Below, piece by piece: positions 10,166 to 21,902 of a stretch of 64,000 bases of DNA; position 1 is the stretch's first letter; each line of letters begins with the position of its first letter. The stretch covers positions 3,162,001 through 3,226,000 of the forward strand of contig NC_135053.1 of NCBI RefSeq assembly GCF_051014685.1, written 5' to 3'. The notes under the pieces are model-generated. The model was given only the letters and a program-made list of their open reading frames with translations, made no database searches and was not told the DNA's origin. The position numbers were made by a program, and so were the translations under genes. This DNA comes from Ptiloglossa arizonensis. Lineage: Eukaryota; Arthropoda; Insecta; Hymenoptera; Colletidae.

Positions 10166-13100
10166 AAGGGGAAAACTACTCATACCGTTGTAATGGGGCG
10201 AGTTTCTACTTTCAGATGCAACAGAAACTTTGCGGATTGGTCAATCCGTTCGCGAGATATGGCAGTTTTCAGGTAAGAAACGCTTGAGAAACTCCAAATT
10301 TTCGCAGTTCTGATGCTCGAAACGAATAACTAGGACGGCCTAGGGGAAAACTACACATACCGTTGTAATGGGGCGAGTTTCTACTTTCAGATGCAACAGA
10401 AACTTTGCGGATTGGTCAATCCGTTCGCGAGGTATGGCAGTTTGAGGTAAGAAACGCTTGAGAAACTCCAAATTTTCGCAGTTCTGATGCTCGAAACGAA
10501 TAACTAGAACGGCCTAGGGGAAAACTACTCATACCGTTGTAATGGGGCGAGTTTCTACTTTCAGATGCAACAGAAACTTTGCGGATTGGTCAATCCGTTC
10601 GCGAGATATGGCAGTTTTGAGGTAAGAAACGCTTGAGAAACTCCAAATTTTCGCAGTTCTGATGCTCGAAACGAATAACTAGAATGGCCTAGGGGAAAAC
10701 TACTCATACCGTTGTAATGGGGCGAGTTCCTACTTTCAGATGCAACAGAAACTTTGCGGATTGGTCAATCCGTTCGCGAGATATGGCAGTTTTGAGGTAA
10801 GAAACGCTTGAGAAACTCCAAATTTTCGCAGTTCTGATGCTCGAAACGAATAACTAGAACGGCCTAGGGGAAAACTACTCATACCGTTGTAATGGGGCGA
10901 GTTTCTACTTTCAGATGCAACAGAAACTTTGCGGATTGGTCAATCCGTTCGCGAGATATGGCAGTTTTGAGGTAAGAAACGCTTGAGAAACTCCAAAAAT
11001 TCGCAGTTCTGATGCTCGAAACGAATAACTAGAACGGCCTAGGGGAAAACTACACATACCGTTGTAATGGGGCGAGTTTCTACTTTAAGATGCAACAGAA
11101 ACTTTGCGGAATGGTCAATCCGTTCGCGAGTCATGACAGTTTTGAGGTAAGAAACGCTTGAGAAACTCCAAATTTTCGCAGTTCTGATGCTCGAAACGAA
11201 TAACTAGAACGGCCTAGGGGAAAACTACTCATACCGTTGTAATGGGGCGAGTTTCTACTTTCAGATGCAACAGAAACTTTGCGGATTGGTCAATCCGTTC
11301 GCGAGATATGGCAGTTTTCAGGTAAGAAACGCTTGAGAAACTCCAAAAATTCGCAGTTCTGATGCTCGAAACGAATAACTAGAACGGCCTAGGGGAAAAC
11401 TACACATACCGTTGTAATGGGGCGAGTTTCTACTTTAAGATGCAACAGAAACTTTGCGGAATGGTCAATCCGTTCGCGAGTCATGGCAGTTTTGAGGTAA
11501 GAAACGCTTGAGAAACTCCAAATTTTCGCAGTTCTGATGCTCGAAACGAATAACTAGAACGGCCTAGGGGAAAACTACTCATACCGTTGTAATGGGGCGA
11601 GGTTTTACTTTCAGATGCAACAGAAACTTTGCGGATTGGTCAATCCGTTCGCGAGATATGGCAGTTTTGAGGTAAGAAACGCTTGAGAAACACCAAATTT
11701 TCGCAGTTCTGATGCTCGAAACGAATAACTAGAACGGCCTAGGGGAAAACTACTCATACCGTTGTAATCGGGCGAGTTCCTACTTTCAGATGCAACAGAA
11801 ACTTTGCGGATTGGTCAATCCGTTCGCGAGATATGGCAGTTTTGAGGTAAGAAACGCTTGAGAAACTCCAAATTTTCGCAGTTCTGATGCTCGAAACGAA
11901 TAACTAGAACGGCCTAGGGGAAAACTACTCATACCGTTGTAATGGGGCGAGTTTCTACTTTCAGATGCAACAGAAACTTTGCGGATTGGTCAATCCGTTC
12001 GCGAGATATGGCAGTTTTCAGGTAAGAAACGCTTGAGAAACTCCAAATTTTCGCAGTTCTGATGCTCGAAACGAATAACTAGGACGGCCAAGGGGAAAAC
12101 TACACATACCGTTGTAATGGGGCGAGTTTCTACTTTCAGATGCAACAGAAACTTTGCGGATTGGTCAATCCGTTCGCGAGGTATGGCAGTTTGAGGTAAG
12201 AAACGCTTGAGAAACTCCAAATTTTCGCAGTTCTGATGCTCGAAACGAATAACTAGAACGGCCTAGGGGAAAACTACTAATACCGTTGTAATGGGGCGAG
12301 TTTCTACTTTCAGATGCAACAGAAACTTTGCGGATTGGTCAATCCGTTCGCGAGATATGGCAGTTTTGAGGTAAGAAACGCTTGAGAAACTCCAAATTTT
12401 CGCAGTTCTGATGCTCGAAACGAATAACTAGAATGGCCTAGGGGAAAACTACTCATACCGTTGTAATGGGGCGAGTTCCTACATTCAGATGCAACAGAAA
12501 CTTTGCGGATTGGTCAATCCGTTCGCGAGATATGGCAGTTTGGAGGTAAGAAACGCTCGAGGAACTCAAAATTTTCGCAGTTCTGATGCTCGAAACGAAT
12601 AACTAGAACGGCCTAGGGGAAAACTACTCATACCGTTGTAAACGGGCGAGTTTCTACTTTCAGATGCAACGGAAATTATGCGAATTGTTCAATCCGTTCG
12701 CGAGATATGGCAGTTTGGAGATAAGAAACGCTTGAGAAACTCAAAATTTTCGCAGTTCTGATGCTCGAAACGAATAACTAGAACGGCCTAGGGGAAAACT
12801 ACTCATACCATTGTAATAGGGCGAGTTTCTACTTTCAGATGCAATAGAAATTTTGCGGATTGGTCAATCCGTTCGCGAGATATGGCAGTTTGGAGGTAAG
12901 AAACGCTCGAGGAAGTCAAAATTATCGAAGTTCTGATGCTCGAAACGAATAACTAGAACGGCCTAGGGGAAAAGTACGCATACCGTTGTAATCGGGCGAG
13001 TTTCTACTTTCAGATGCAAAAGAAATTTTGCGGATTGTTCAATCTGTTCGCGAGATATGGCAGTTTGGAGGTAAGAAACGCTTGAGAAACTCAAAATTTT

Positions 13101-13488
13101 CGCAGTTCTGATGCTCGAACAGAATAACTAGAACGGCCTAGGCGAAAACTACTCATACCGTTGTAAACGGGCGAGTTTCTACTTTCAGGTGCAACAGAAA
13201 TTTTGCGGATTGGTCAATCCGTTCGCGAGATATGGCAGTTCGGAGATAAGAAACGCTTGAGAAACTCAAAATTTTCGCAGTTCTGATGCTCGAAACGAAT
13301 TACTAGAACGGCCTACGGGAAAAGTACGCATACCTTTGTAATCGGGCGAGTATCTACTTTCAGATGCAACAGAAATTTTGAGGATTGGTCAATCCGTTCG
13401 CGAGATATGGCAGTTTGGAAGTAAGAAACGCTTGAGAAACTCAAAATTTTCGCAGTTCTGATGCTCGAAAAGAATAACTAGAACGGCC
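10166..13488. repeat. 21-monomer tandem duplication, copy 2, shortened (~3,323 bp)
   Basis: This copy follows directly at the junction ggccaaggggaaaac near 10166. It repeats 6.5-8.87 kb at offset 3,673, then jumps to the equivalent of 9,541 onward (offset about 2,973). It gains two monomers near 12.78-13.08 kb and ends matching 9,790-10,165 at offset 3,323. The net result is 19 monomers. The internal junction near 12541 fuses an A monomer (tcctacattcag, aactttgcgg) to B sequence (tttggagg, gctcgaggaactc). Confidence 0.78.
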
Positions 13489-14787
13489 TAGGGGAAAACT
13501 ACTCATACCGTTGTAATCGGGCGAGTTTCTACTTTCAGATGCCACAGAAATTTTGAGGATTGGTCAATCCGTTCGCGAGATATGGCAGTTTGGGGGTAAG
13601 AAACGCTTGGGAAACTCAAAATTTTCACACTTCTGATGCTCGAATCGAATAACTAGAACGCCCTAGGGGAAAAGTGCGCACACCTTTGTAATCGGGCGAG
13701 TTTCTACTTTCAGATGCATCAGAAATTTTGCGGATTGGTCAATCCGTTCGCGAGATATGGCAGTTTGGAGGTAAGAAACGCTTGAGAAACTCAAAATTTT
13801 CGCAGTTCTGATGCTCGAAACGAATAACTAGAACGCCCTAGGGGAAAAGTGCGCATACCTTTGTAATCGGGCGAGTTTCTACTTTCAGATGCAACAGAAA
13901 TTTTGCGGATTCGTCAATCCGTTTTTAGATATGGCAGTTTGGAGGTAAGAAACGCTTGAGAAACTCAAAATTTTCGCAGTTCTGATGCTCGAAACGAATA
14001 ACTAGAACGCCCTAGGGGAAAAGTGCGCATACCTTTGTAATCGGGCGAGTTTCTACTTTCAGATGCAACAGAAATTTTGCGGATTGGTCAATCCGTTCAC
14101 GAGATATGGCAGTTTGGAGGTAAGAAACGCTTGAGAAACTCCAAATTTTCGCAGTTCTGATGCTCGAAACGAATTACTAGAACGGCCTACGGGAAAAGTA
14201 CGCATACCTTTGTAATCGGGCGTGTTTCTACTTTCAGATGCAACAGAAATTTTGCGGATTGGTCAATCCGTTCACGAGATATGGCAGTTTGGAGGTAAGA
14301 AACGCTTGAGAAACTCCAAATTTTCGCAGTTCTGATGCTCGAAACGAATAACTAGAACGGCCTAGGGGAAAAGTACGCATACCTTTGTAATCGGGCGAGT
14401 TTCTACTTTCAGATGCAACAGAAATTTTGAGGATTGGTCAATCAGTTCGCGAGATATGGCAGTTTGAAGGTAAGAAACGCTTGAGAAACTCAAAATTTTC
14501 GCAGTTCTGATGCTCGAAAAGAATAACTAGAACGGCCTAGGGGAAAACTACTCATACCGTTGTAATCGGGCGAGTTTCTACTTTCAGATGCAACAGAAAT
14601 TTTGAGGATTGGTCAATCCTTTCGCGAGATATGGCAGTTTGGGGGTAAGAAACGCTTGGGAAACTCAAAATTTTCACACTTCTGATGCTCGAATCGAATA
14701 ACTAGAACGCCCTAGGGGAAAAGTGCGCACACCTTTGTAATCGGGCGAGTTTCTACTTTCAGATGCATCAGAAATTTTGCGGATTGG
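13489..14787. repeat. 6-monomer-spaced repeat of a marked monomer pair
   Basis: A distinctive monomer with ttttcacacttctg, ctcgaatcgaataac and gaacgccctagg occurs at about 13622 and again at about 14671, 1,049 bp apart (6 x 175 minus 1). Flanking features (tgggggtaag, gtgcgcacacc, gatgcatcag) repeat with it. Between them, monomers near 14.1 and 14.3 kb share cgttcacgagat and are near-identical neighbours. Confidence 0.75.
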
Positions 14788-15590
14788 TCAATCCGTTCGC
14801 GAGATATGGCAGTTTGGACGTAAGAAACGCTCGAGGAACTCAAAATTTTCGCAGTTCTGATGCTCGAAAGAATAACTAGAACGGCCTTGGGGAAAGCTAC
14901 TCATACCGTTGTAGTCGGGCGAGTTTCTACTTTCAGATGCAACAGAAATTTGCGGATTGGTCAATCCGTTCGCGAGATATGGCAGTTTGGAGGTAAGAAA
15001 CGCTTGAGAAACTCCTAATTTTCGCAGTTCTGATGCTCGAAACGAATAACTAGAACGGCCTAGGGGAAAAGTACGCATACCGTTGTAATCGGGCGAGGTT
15101 CTACTTTCAGATGCAACAGAAATTTTGCGGATTGTTCAATCCGTTCGCGAGATTTGGCAGTTTTGATGTAAGAAACGCTTGAGAAACGCCAAATTTTCGC
15201 AGTTCTGATGCTCGAGACGAATAACTAGAACGGCCTAGGGGAAAAGTATGCAAACCATTGTAATCGGGCGAATTTCTACTTTCAGAGGCAACAGAAATTT
15301 TGCGGATTGGTCAATCCGTTCGCGAAATATGGCAGTTTGGAGGTAAGAAACGCTTGAGATACTCCAAATTTTCGCAGTTCTGATGCTCGAAACGAATAAC
15401 TAGCACGGCTTAGGGGAAAAGTACGCATACGGTTGTAATCGGGCGAGTTTCTACTTTCAGATGCAACAGATATTTTGCGGATTGGTCAATCCGTTCGCGA
15501 GATATGGCAGTTTTGAGGTAAGAAACGCTTGAGAAACTCAAAATTTTCGCAGTTCTGATGCTCTAAAAGAATAACTAGAACGGCCTAGGT
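14788..15590. repeat. Recurrent module with 173-bp monomer, copy at 14.8 kb
   Basis: A monomer with gctcgaggaactc is followed by one with two single-base losses (cgaaagaataac and cagaaatttgcgg, 173 bp). Next come a monomer with gcgaggttctac, ggattgttcaatcc, gagatttggc and gagaaacgcc, and then one with ctcgagacgaat, tatgcaaacc and ttcagaggc. The same series recurs at 19.86-20.46 kb (offset 5,075) and, in part, at about 31, 32, 35, 37, 42, 45, 51, 53, 58, 60, 62 and 63 kb. Confidence 0.8.
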
Positions 15591-16130
15591 GAAAACTACT
15601 CATACCGTTGTAATCGGGCGAGTTTCTACTTTCAGAGGCAACAGAAATTTTGCGGATTGGTCAATCCGTTCGCGAAATATGGCAGTTTGGAGGTAAGAAA
15701 CGCTTGAGATACTCCAAATTTTCGCAGTTCTGATCCTCGAAACGAATAACTAGAACGGCTTAGGGGAAAAGTACGCATACGGTTGTAATCGGGCGAGTTT
15801 CTACTTTCAGATGCAACAGATATTTTGCGGATTGGTCAATCCGTTCGCGAGATATGGCAGTTTTGAGGTAAGAGACGCTTGAGAAACTCCAAATTTTCGC
15901 AGTTCTGATGCTCGAAACGAATAACTAGAAAGGCCTAGGGAAAAAGTATCGCATACCTTTGTAATCGGGCGTGTTTCTACGTTCAGATGCAACAGAAATT
16001 TTGCGGATTGGTCAATCCGTTCGCGAGATATGGCAGTTTGGAGGTAAGAAACGCTTGGGAATCTCCAAATTTTCGCAGTTCTGATGATCGAAACGAATAA
16101 CTAGAACGGGCTAGGGGAAAAGTACGCATA
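15591..16130. repeat. Partial tetrameric HOR, about three monomers
   Basis: This segment holds monomers 2 to 4 of the 701-bp tetramer that follows: the ttcagaggc and gcgaaatatgg monomer, the cttagg, tacggttg and cagatattttgcgg monomer, and the 176-bp aaaggcctagggaaaaagtatcgc monomer. Small differences include ctgatcctcg near 15730 and ggtaagagacgc near 15869. Confidence 0.75.
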
Positions 16131-16831
16131 CCGCTGTAATCGGGCGAGTTTCTACTTTCAGATGCAACAGAAATTTTGCGGATTGTTCAATCCGTTCGCG
16201 AGATTTGGCAGTTTTGATGTAAGAAACGCTTGAGAAACGCCAAATTTTCGCAGTTCTGATGCTCGAGACGAATAACTAGAACGGCCTAGGGGTAAAGTAT
16301 GCAAACCATTGCAATCGGGCGAATTTCTACTTTCAGAGGCAACAGAAATTTTGCGGATTGGTCAATCCGTTCGCGAAATATGGCAGTTTGGAGGTAAGAA
16401 ACGCTTGAGATACTCCAAATTTTCGCAGTTCTGATGCTCGAAACGAATAACTAGAACGGCTTAGGGGAAAAGTACGCATACGGTTGTAATCGGGCGAGTT
16501 TCTACTTTCAGATGCAACAGATATTTTGCGGATTGGTCAATCCGTTCGCGAGATATGGCAGTTTTGAGGTAAGAAACGCTTGAGAAACTCCAAATTTTCG
16601 CAGTTCTGATGCTCGAAACGATTAACTAGAAAGGCCTAGGGAAAAAGTATCGCATACCTTTGTAATCGGGCGTGTTTCTACGTTCAGATGCAACAGAAAT
16701 TTTGCGGATTGGTCAATCCGTTCGCGAGATATGGCAGTTTGGAGGTAAGAAACGCTTGGGAATCTCCAAATTTTCGCAGTTCTGATGATCGAAACGAATA
16801 ACTAGAACGGGCTAGGGGAAAAGTACGCATA
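16131..16831. repeat. 701-bp tetrameric HOR, copy 1
   Basis: The four monomers in order are: ccgctgtaatcggg with attgttcaatcc, gatttggc and gagaaacgcc; ctcgagacgaat with ggggtaaagtatgcaaaccattgc and gcgaaatatgg; cttagg with tacggttg and cagatattttgcgg; and a 176-bp monomer with aaaggcctaggg, gtatcgc, cgtgtttctacgttcag, gggaatctcc and ctgatgatcg. The 701-bp length is 4 x 175 plus the extra base in monomer 4. Copies follow at 17532 and 18233. Confidence 0.9.
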
Positions 16832-17531
16832 CCGTTGTAATCGGGCGAGTTTCTACTTTCAGATGCAACAGAAATTTTGAGGATCGGTCAATCCGTTCGC
16901 GAGATATGGCAGTTTTGAGGTAAGAAACGCTTGAGAAACTCAAAATTTTCGCAGTTCTGATGCTCTAAAAGAATAACTAGAACGGCCTAGGTGAAAACTA
17001 CTCATACCGTTGTAATCGGGCGAGTTTCTACTTTCAGATGCAACAGAAATTTTGCGGATCGGTCAATCCGTTCGCGAGGTATGGCAGTTTTGATGTAAGA
17101 AACGCTTGAGAAACTCCAAATTTTCGCAGTTCTGCTGCTCGAAACGAATAACAAGAACGGCCTAGGGGAATAGTACGCATACCGTTGTAATCGGGCGAGT
17201 TTCTACTTTCAGATGCAACAGAAATTTTGCGGAATGGTCAATCCGTTCGCGAGATATGGCAGTTTCGAAGTAAGAAACGCTTGAGAAACTCAAAATTTTC
17301 GCAGTCCTGATGCTCGAACAGAATAACTAGAACGGCCTAGGCGAAAACTACTCATACCGTTGTAAACGGGCGAGTTTCTACTTTCAGGTGCAACAGAAAT
17401 TTTGCGGATTGGTCAATCCGTTCGCGAGATATGGCAGTTCGGAGATAAGAAACGCTTGAGAAACTCAAAATTTTCGCAGTTCTGATGCTCGAAACGAATA
17501 ACTAGAACGGCCTAGGGGAAAAGTACGCATA
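16832..17531. repeat. Four-monomer insert between tetramer copies (700 bp)
   Basis: The monomers have ttttgaggatcggtc, ctctaaaagaataac with ctaggtgaaaac, ttctgctgctcg with aacaagaacgg and gggaatagtacg, and ctcgaacagaataac with taaacggg. The first three recur after tetramer copy 3 at 18934 onward, 2,102 bp away. The last monomer matches copies near 9,790 and 13,113, so it moved over kilobases without its neighbours. Confidence 0.8.
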
Positions 17532-18232
17532 CCGCTGTAATCGGGCGAGTTTCTACTTTCAGATGCAACAGAAATTTTGCGGATTGTTCAATCCGTTCGC
17601 GAGATTTGGCAGTTTTGATGTAAGAAACGCTTGAGAAACGCCAAATTTTCGCAGTTCTGATGCTCGAGACGAATAACTAGAACGGCCTAGGGGTAAAGTA
17701 TGCAAACCATTGCAATCGGGCGAATTTCTACTTTCAGAGGCAACAGAAATTTTGCGGATTGGTCAATCCGTTCGCGAAATATGGCAGTTTGGAGGTAAGA
17801 AACGCTTGAGATACTCCAAATTTTCGCAGTTCTGATGCTCGAAACGAATAACTAGAACGGCTTAGGGGAAAAGTACGCATACGGTTGTAATCGGGCGAGT
17901 TTCTACTTTCAGATGCAACAGATATTTTGCGGATTGGTCAATCCGTTCGCGAGATATGGCAGTTTTGAGGTAAGAAACGCTTGAGAAACTCCAAATTTTC
18001 GCAGTTCTGATGCTCGAAACGAATAACTAGAAAGGCCTAGGGAAAAAGTATCGCATACCTTTGTAATCGGGCGTGCTTCTACGTTCAGATGCAACAGAAA
18101 TTTTGCGGATTGGTCAATCCGTTCGCGAGATATGGCAGTTTGGAGGTAAGAAACGCTTGGGAATCTCCAAATTTTCGCAGTTCTGATGATCGAAACGAAT
18201 AACTAGAACGGGCTAGGGGAAAAGTACGCATA
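17532..18232. repeat. 701-bp tetrameric HOR, copy 2
   Basis: It has the same four-monomer order as 16131-16831, 1,401 bp downstream. A difference is gcgtgcttctac near 18075 against gcgtgtttctac in the other copies. It is followed without a gap by copy 3. Confidence 0.9.
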
Positions 18233-18933
18233 CCGCTGTAATCGGGCGAGTTTCTACTTTCAGATGCAACAGAAATTTTGCGGATTGTTCAATCCGTTCG
18301 CGAGATTTGGCAGTTTTGATGTAAGAAACGCTTGAGAAACGCCAAATTTTCGCAGTTCTGATGCTCGAGACGAATAACTAGAACGGCCTAGGGGTAAAGT
18401 ATGCAAACCATTGCAATCGGGCGAATTTCTACTTTCAGAGGCAACAGAAATTTTGCGGATTGGTCAATCCGTTCGCGAAATATGACAGTTTGGAGGTAAG
18501 AAACGCTTGAGATACTCCAAATTTTCGCAGTTCTGATGCTCGAAACGAATAACTAGAACGGCTTAGGGGAAAAGTACGCATACGGTTGTAATCGGGCGAG
18601 TTTCTACTTTCAGATGCAACAGATATTTTGCGGATTGGTCAATCCGTTCGCGAGATATGGCAGTTTTGAGGTAAGAAACGCTTGAGAAACTCCAAATTTT
18701 CGCAGCTCTGATGCTCGAAACGAATAACTAGAAAGGCCTAGGGAAAAAGTATCGCATACCTTTGTAATCGGGCGTGTTTCTACGTTCAGATGCAACAGAA
18801 ATTTTGCGGATTGGTCAATCCGTTCGCGAGATATGGCAGTTTGGAGGTAAGAAACGCTTGGGAATCTCCAAATTTTCGCAGTTCTGATGATCGAAACGAA
18901 TAACTAGAACGGGTTAGGGGAAAAGTACGCATA
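18233..18933. repeat. 701-bp tetrameric HOR, copy 3
   Basis: It lies exactly 701 bp after copy 2 with the same order. Private changes are gaaatatgacag near 18484, cgcagctctg near 18702 and gaacgggttagg near 18909. It is followed by monomers matching the insert at 16832. Confidence 0.9.
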
Positions 18934-19441
18934 CCGTTGTAATCGGGCGAGTTTCTACTTTCAGATGCAACAGAAATTTTGAGGATCGGTCAATCCGATC
19001 GCGAGATATGGCAGTTTTGAGGTAAGAAACGCTTGAGAAACTCAAAATTTTCGCAGTTCTGATGCTCTAAAAGAATAACTAGAACGGCCTAGGTGAAAAC
19101 TACTCATACCGTTGTAATCGGGCGAGTTTCTACTTTCAGATGCAACAGAAATTTTGCGGATCGGTCAATCCGTTCGCGAGGTATGGCAGTTTTGATGTAA
19201 GAAACGCTTGAGAAACTCCAAATTTTCGCAGTTCTGCTGCTCGAAACGAATAACAAGAACGGCCTAGGGGAATAGTACGCATACCGTTGTAATCGGGCGA
19301 GTTTCTACTTTCAGATGCAACAGAAATTTTGCGGATTGGTCAATCCGTTCGCGAGATATGGCAGTTTCGAAGTAAGAAACGCTTGAGAAACTCAAAATTT
19401 TCGCAGTTCTGATGCTCGAAAAGAATAACTAGAACGGCCTA
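18934..19441. repeat. Three monomers repeating the 16.8-17.3 kb insert
   Basis: This segment matches 16832-17315 at offset 2,102 (ttttgaggatcggtc, ctctaaaagaat, ttctgctgctcg, gggaatagtacg). The match ends where 17301 has gcagtcctg and ctcgaacag and this copy has gcagttctg and ctcgaaaag. Confidence 0.8.
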
Positions 19442-20137
19442 GGGGAAAACTACTCATACCGTTGTAATAGGGCGAGTTTCTACTTTCAGATGCAATAGAA
19501 ATTTTGCGGATTGGTCAATCCGTTCGCGAGATATGGCAGTTTGGACGTAAGAAACGCTCGAGGAACTCAAAATTTTCGCAGTTCTGATGCTCGAAAGAAT
19601 AACTAGAACGGCCTTGGGGAAAGTTACTCATACCGTTGTAGTCGGGCGAGTTTCTACTTTCAGATGCAACAGAAATTTGCGGATTGGTCAATCCGTTCGC
19701 GAGATATGGCATTTTGGATGTAAGAAACGCTTGAGAAACTCCTAATTTTCGCAGTTCTGATGCTCGAAACGAATAACTAGAACGGCCTAGGGGAAAACTA
19801 CTCATACCGTTGTAATAGGGCGAGTTTCTACTTTCAGATGCAATAGAAATTTTGCGGATTGGTCAATCCGTTCGCGAGATATGGCAGTTTGGACGTAAGA
19901 AACGCTCGAGGAACTCAAAATTTTCGCAGTTCTGATGCTCGAAAGAATAACTAGAACGGCCTTGGGGAAAGTTACTCATACCGTTGTAGTCGGGCGAGTT
20001 TCTACTTTCAGATGCAACAGAAATTTGCGGATTGGTCAATCCGTTCGCGAGATATGGCATTTTGGATGTAAGAAACGCTTGAGAAACTCCTAATTTTCGC
20101 AGTTCTGATGCTCGAAACGAATAACTAGAACGGCCTA
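19442..20137. repeat. 348-bp dimer in tandem duplicate
   Basis: Two copies of a dimer (175 + 173 bp) lie at about 19442-19789 and 19790-20137. Both carry taatagggcg, gatgcaatag, ggacgtaagaaacgctcgagg, cgaaagaataac, ccttggggaaagttac, ttgtagtcggg, ggcattttggatg and actcctaatt. The marks ggaaagttac and ggcattttggatg are shared by these two copies and are not seen in the related dimers elsewhere, so this is a local duplication. Confidence 0.88.
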
Positions 20138-21902
20138 GGGGAAAAGTACGCATACCGTTGTAATCGGGCGAGGTTCTACTTTCAGATGCAACAGAAATTT
20201 TGCGGATTGTTCAATCCGTTCGCGAGATTTGGCAGTTTTGATGTAAGAAACGCTTGAGAAACGCCAAATTTTCGCAGTTCTGATGCTCGAGACGAATAAC
20301 TAGAACGGCCTAGGGGAAAAGTATGCAAACCATTGTAATCGGGCGAATTTCTACTTTCAGAGGCAACAGAAATTTTGCGGATTGGTCAATCCGTTCGCGA
20401 AATATAGCAGTTTGGAGGTAAGAAACGCTTGAGATACTCCAAATTTTCGCAGTTCTGATGCTCTAAAAGAATAACCCGAACGGCCTAGGGGAATAGTACG
20501 CATACCGTTGTAATCGGGCGAGTTTCCACTTTCAGATGCAACAGAAATTTTGCGGATTGGTCAATGCGTCGCGAGATATGGCAGTTTTGATGTAAGAAAC
20601 GCTTGAGAAACGCCAAATTTTCGCAGTTCTGATGCTCGAAACGAATTGCTAGAACGGCCTAGGTGAAAACTACTCATACCGTTGTAATCGGGCGAGTTTC
20701 TACTTTCAGATGCAACAGAAATTTTGCGGATCGGTCAATCAGTTCGCGAGATATGGCAGTTTCGAAGTAAGAAACGCTTGAGAAACCCAAAACTTTCGCA
20801 GTTCTGATGCTCGAAAAGAATAACTAGAACGGCCTAGGGGAAAACTTCTCATACCGTTGTAATAGGGCGAGTTTCTACTTTCAGATGCAATAGAAATTTT
20901 GCGGATTGGTCAATCCGTTCGCGAGATTTGGCAGTTTTGATGTAAGAAACGCTTGAGAAACGCCAAATTTTCGCTGTTCTGATGCTCGAAACGAATAACT
21001 AGAACGGCCTAGGGGAAAAGTACGCAAACCTTTGTAATCGGGCGAGGTTCTACTTTCAGATGCAACAGAAATTCTGCGGATTGGTCAATCCGTTCGCGAG
21101 ATATGGCAGTTTGGAGGTAAGAAACGCTTGAGATACTCAAAATTTTCGCAGTTCTGATGCTCGAAACGAATAACTAGAACGGCCTAGGGGAAAAGTACTT
21201 ATACCTTTGTAATCGGGCGAGCTTCTACTTTCAGATGCAACAGAAATTTTGCGGATTGGTCAATCCGTTCGCGAGATATGGCAGTTTGTAGGTAAGAAAC
21301 GCTTGGGAAACTCCAAATTTTCGCAGTTCTGATGCTCGAAACGAATAACTAGAACGGCCTAGGGGAAAAGTACGCATACCGTTGTAATCGGGCGAGTTTC
21401 TACTTTCAGATGCAACAGAAATTTTGCGGATTGGTCAATCAGTTCGCGAGATATGGCAGTTTCGAAGTAAGAAACGCTTGAGAAACCCAAAATTTTCGCA
21501 GTTCTGATGCTCGAAAAGAATAACTAGAACGGCCTAGGGGAAAACTACTCATACCGTTGTAATAGGGCGAGTTTCTACTTTCAGATGCAATAGAAATTTT
21601 GCGGATTGGTCAATCCGTTCGCTAGATATGGCAGTTTGGACGTAAGAAACGCTTGGGAAACTCCAAATTTTCGCAGTTCTGATGCTCGAAACGAATAACT
21701 AGAACAGGCTAGGGGAAAAGTACGCATACCGTTGTAATCGGGCGAGTTTCTACTTTCAGATGCAACAGAAATTTTGCGGATTGGTCAATCCGTTCGCGAG
21801 ATATGGCAGTTTGGATGTAAGAAACGCTCGAGGAACTCGAAATTTTCGCAGTTCTGATGCTCGAAACAATAACTAGAACGGCCTAGGGGAAAGCTACTCA
21901 TA
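20138..21902. repeat. Irregular B-type monomers, about ten
   Basis: The segment begins as the continuation of the 14.8-15.4 kb module. It then holds unusual monomers: ctctaaaagaataacccgaacgg near 20465, a monomer with two changes and a deletion (caatgcgtcgcgag near 20566), and ctcgaaacgaattgctag near 20640. Monomers with gtacttatacctttg and gcgagcttc (near 21191) and with tcagttcgcgag and cgaagtaag start series that return at 23 kb and 26.6 kb. Confidence 0.65.
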
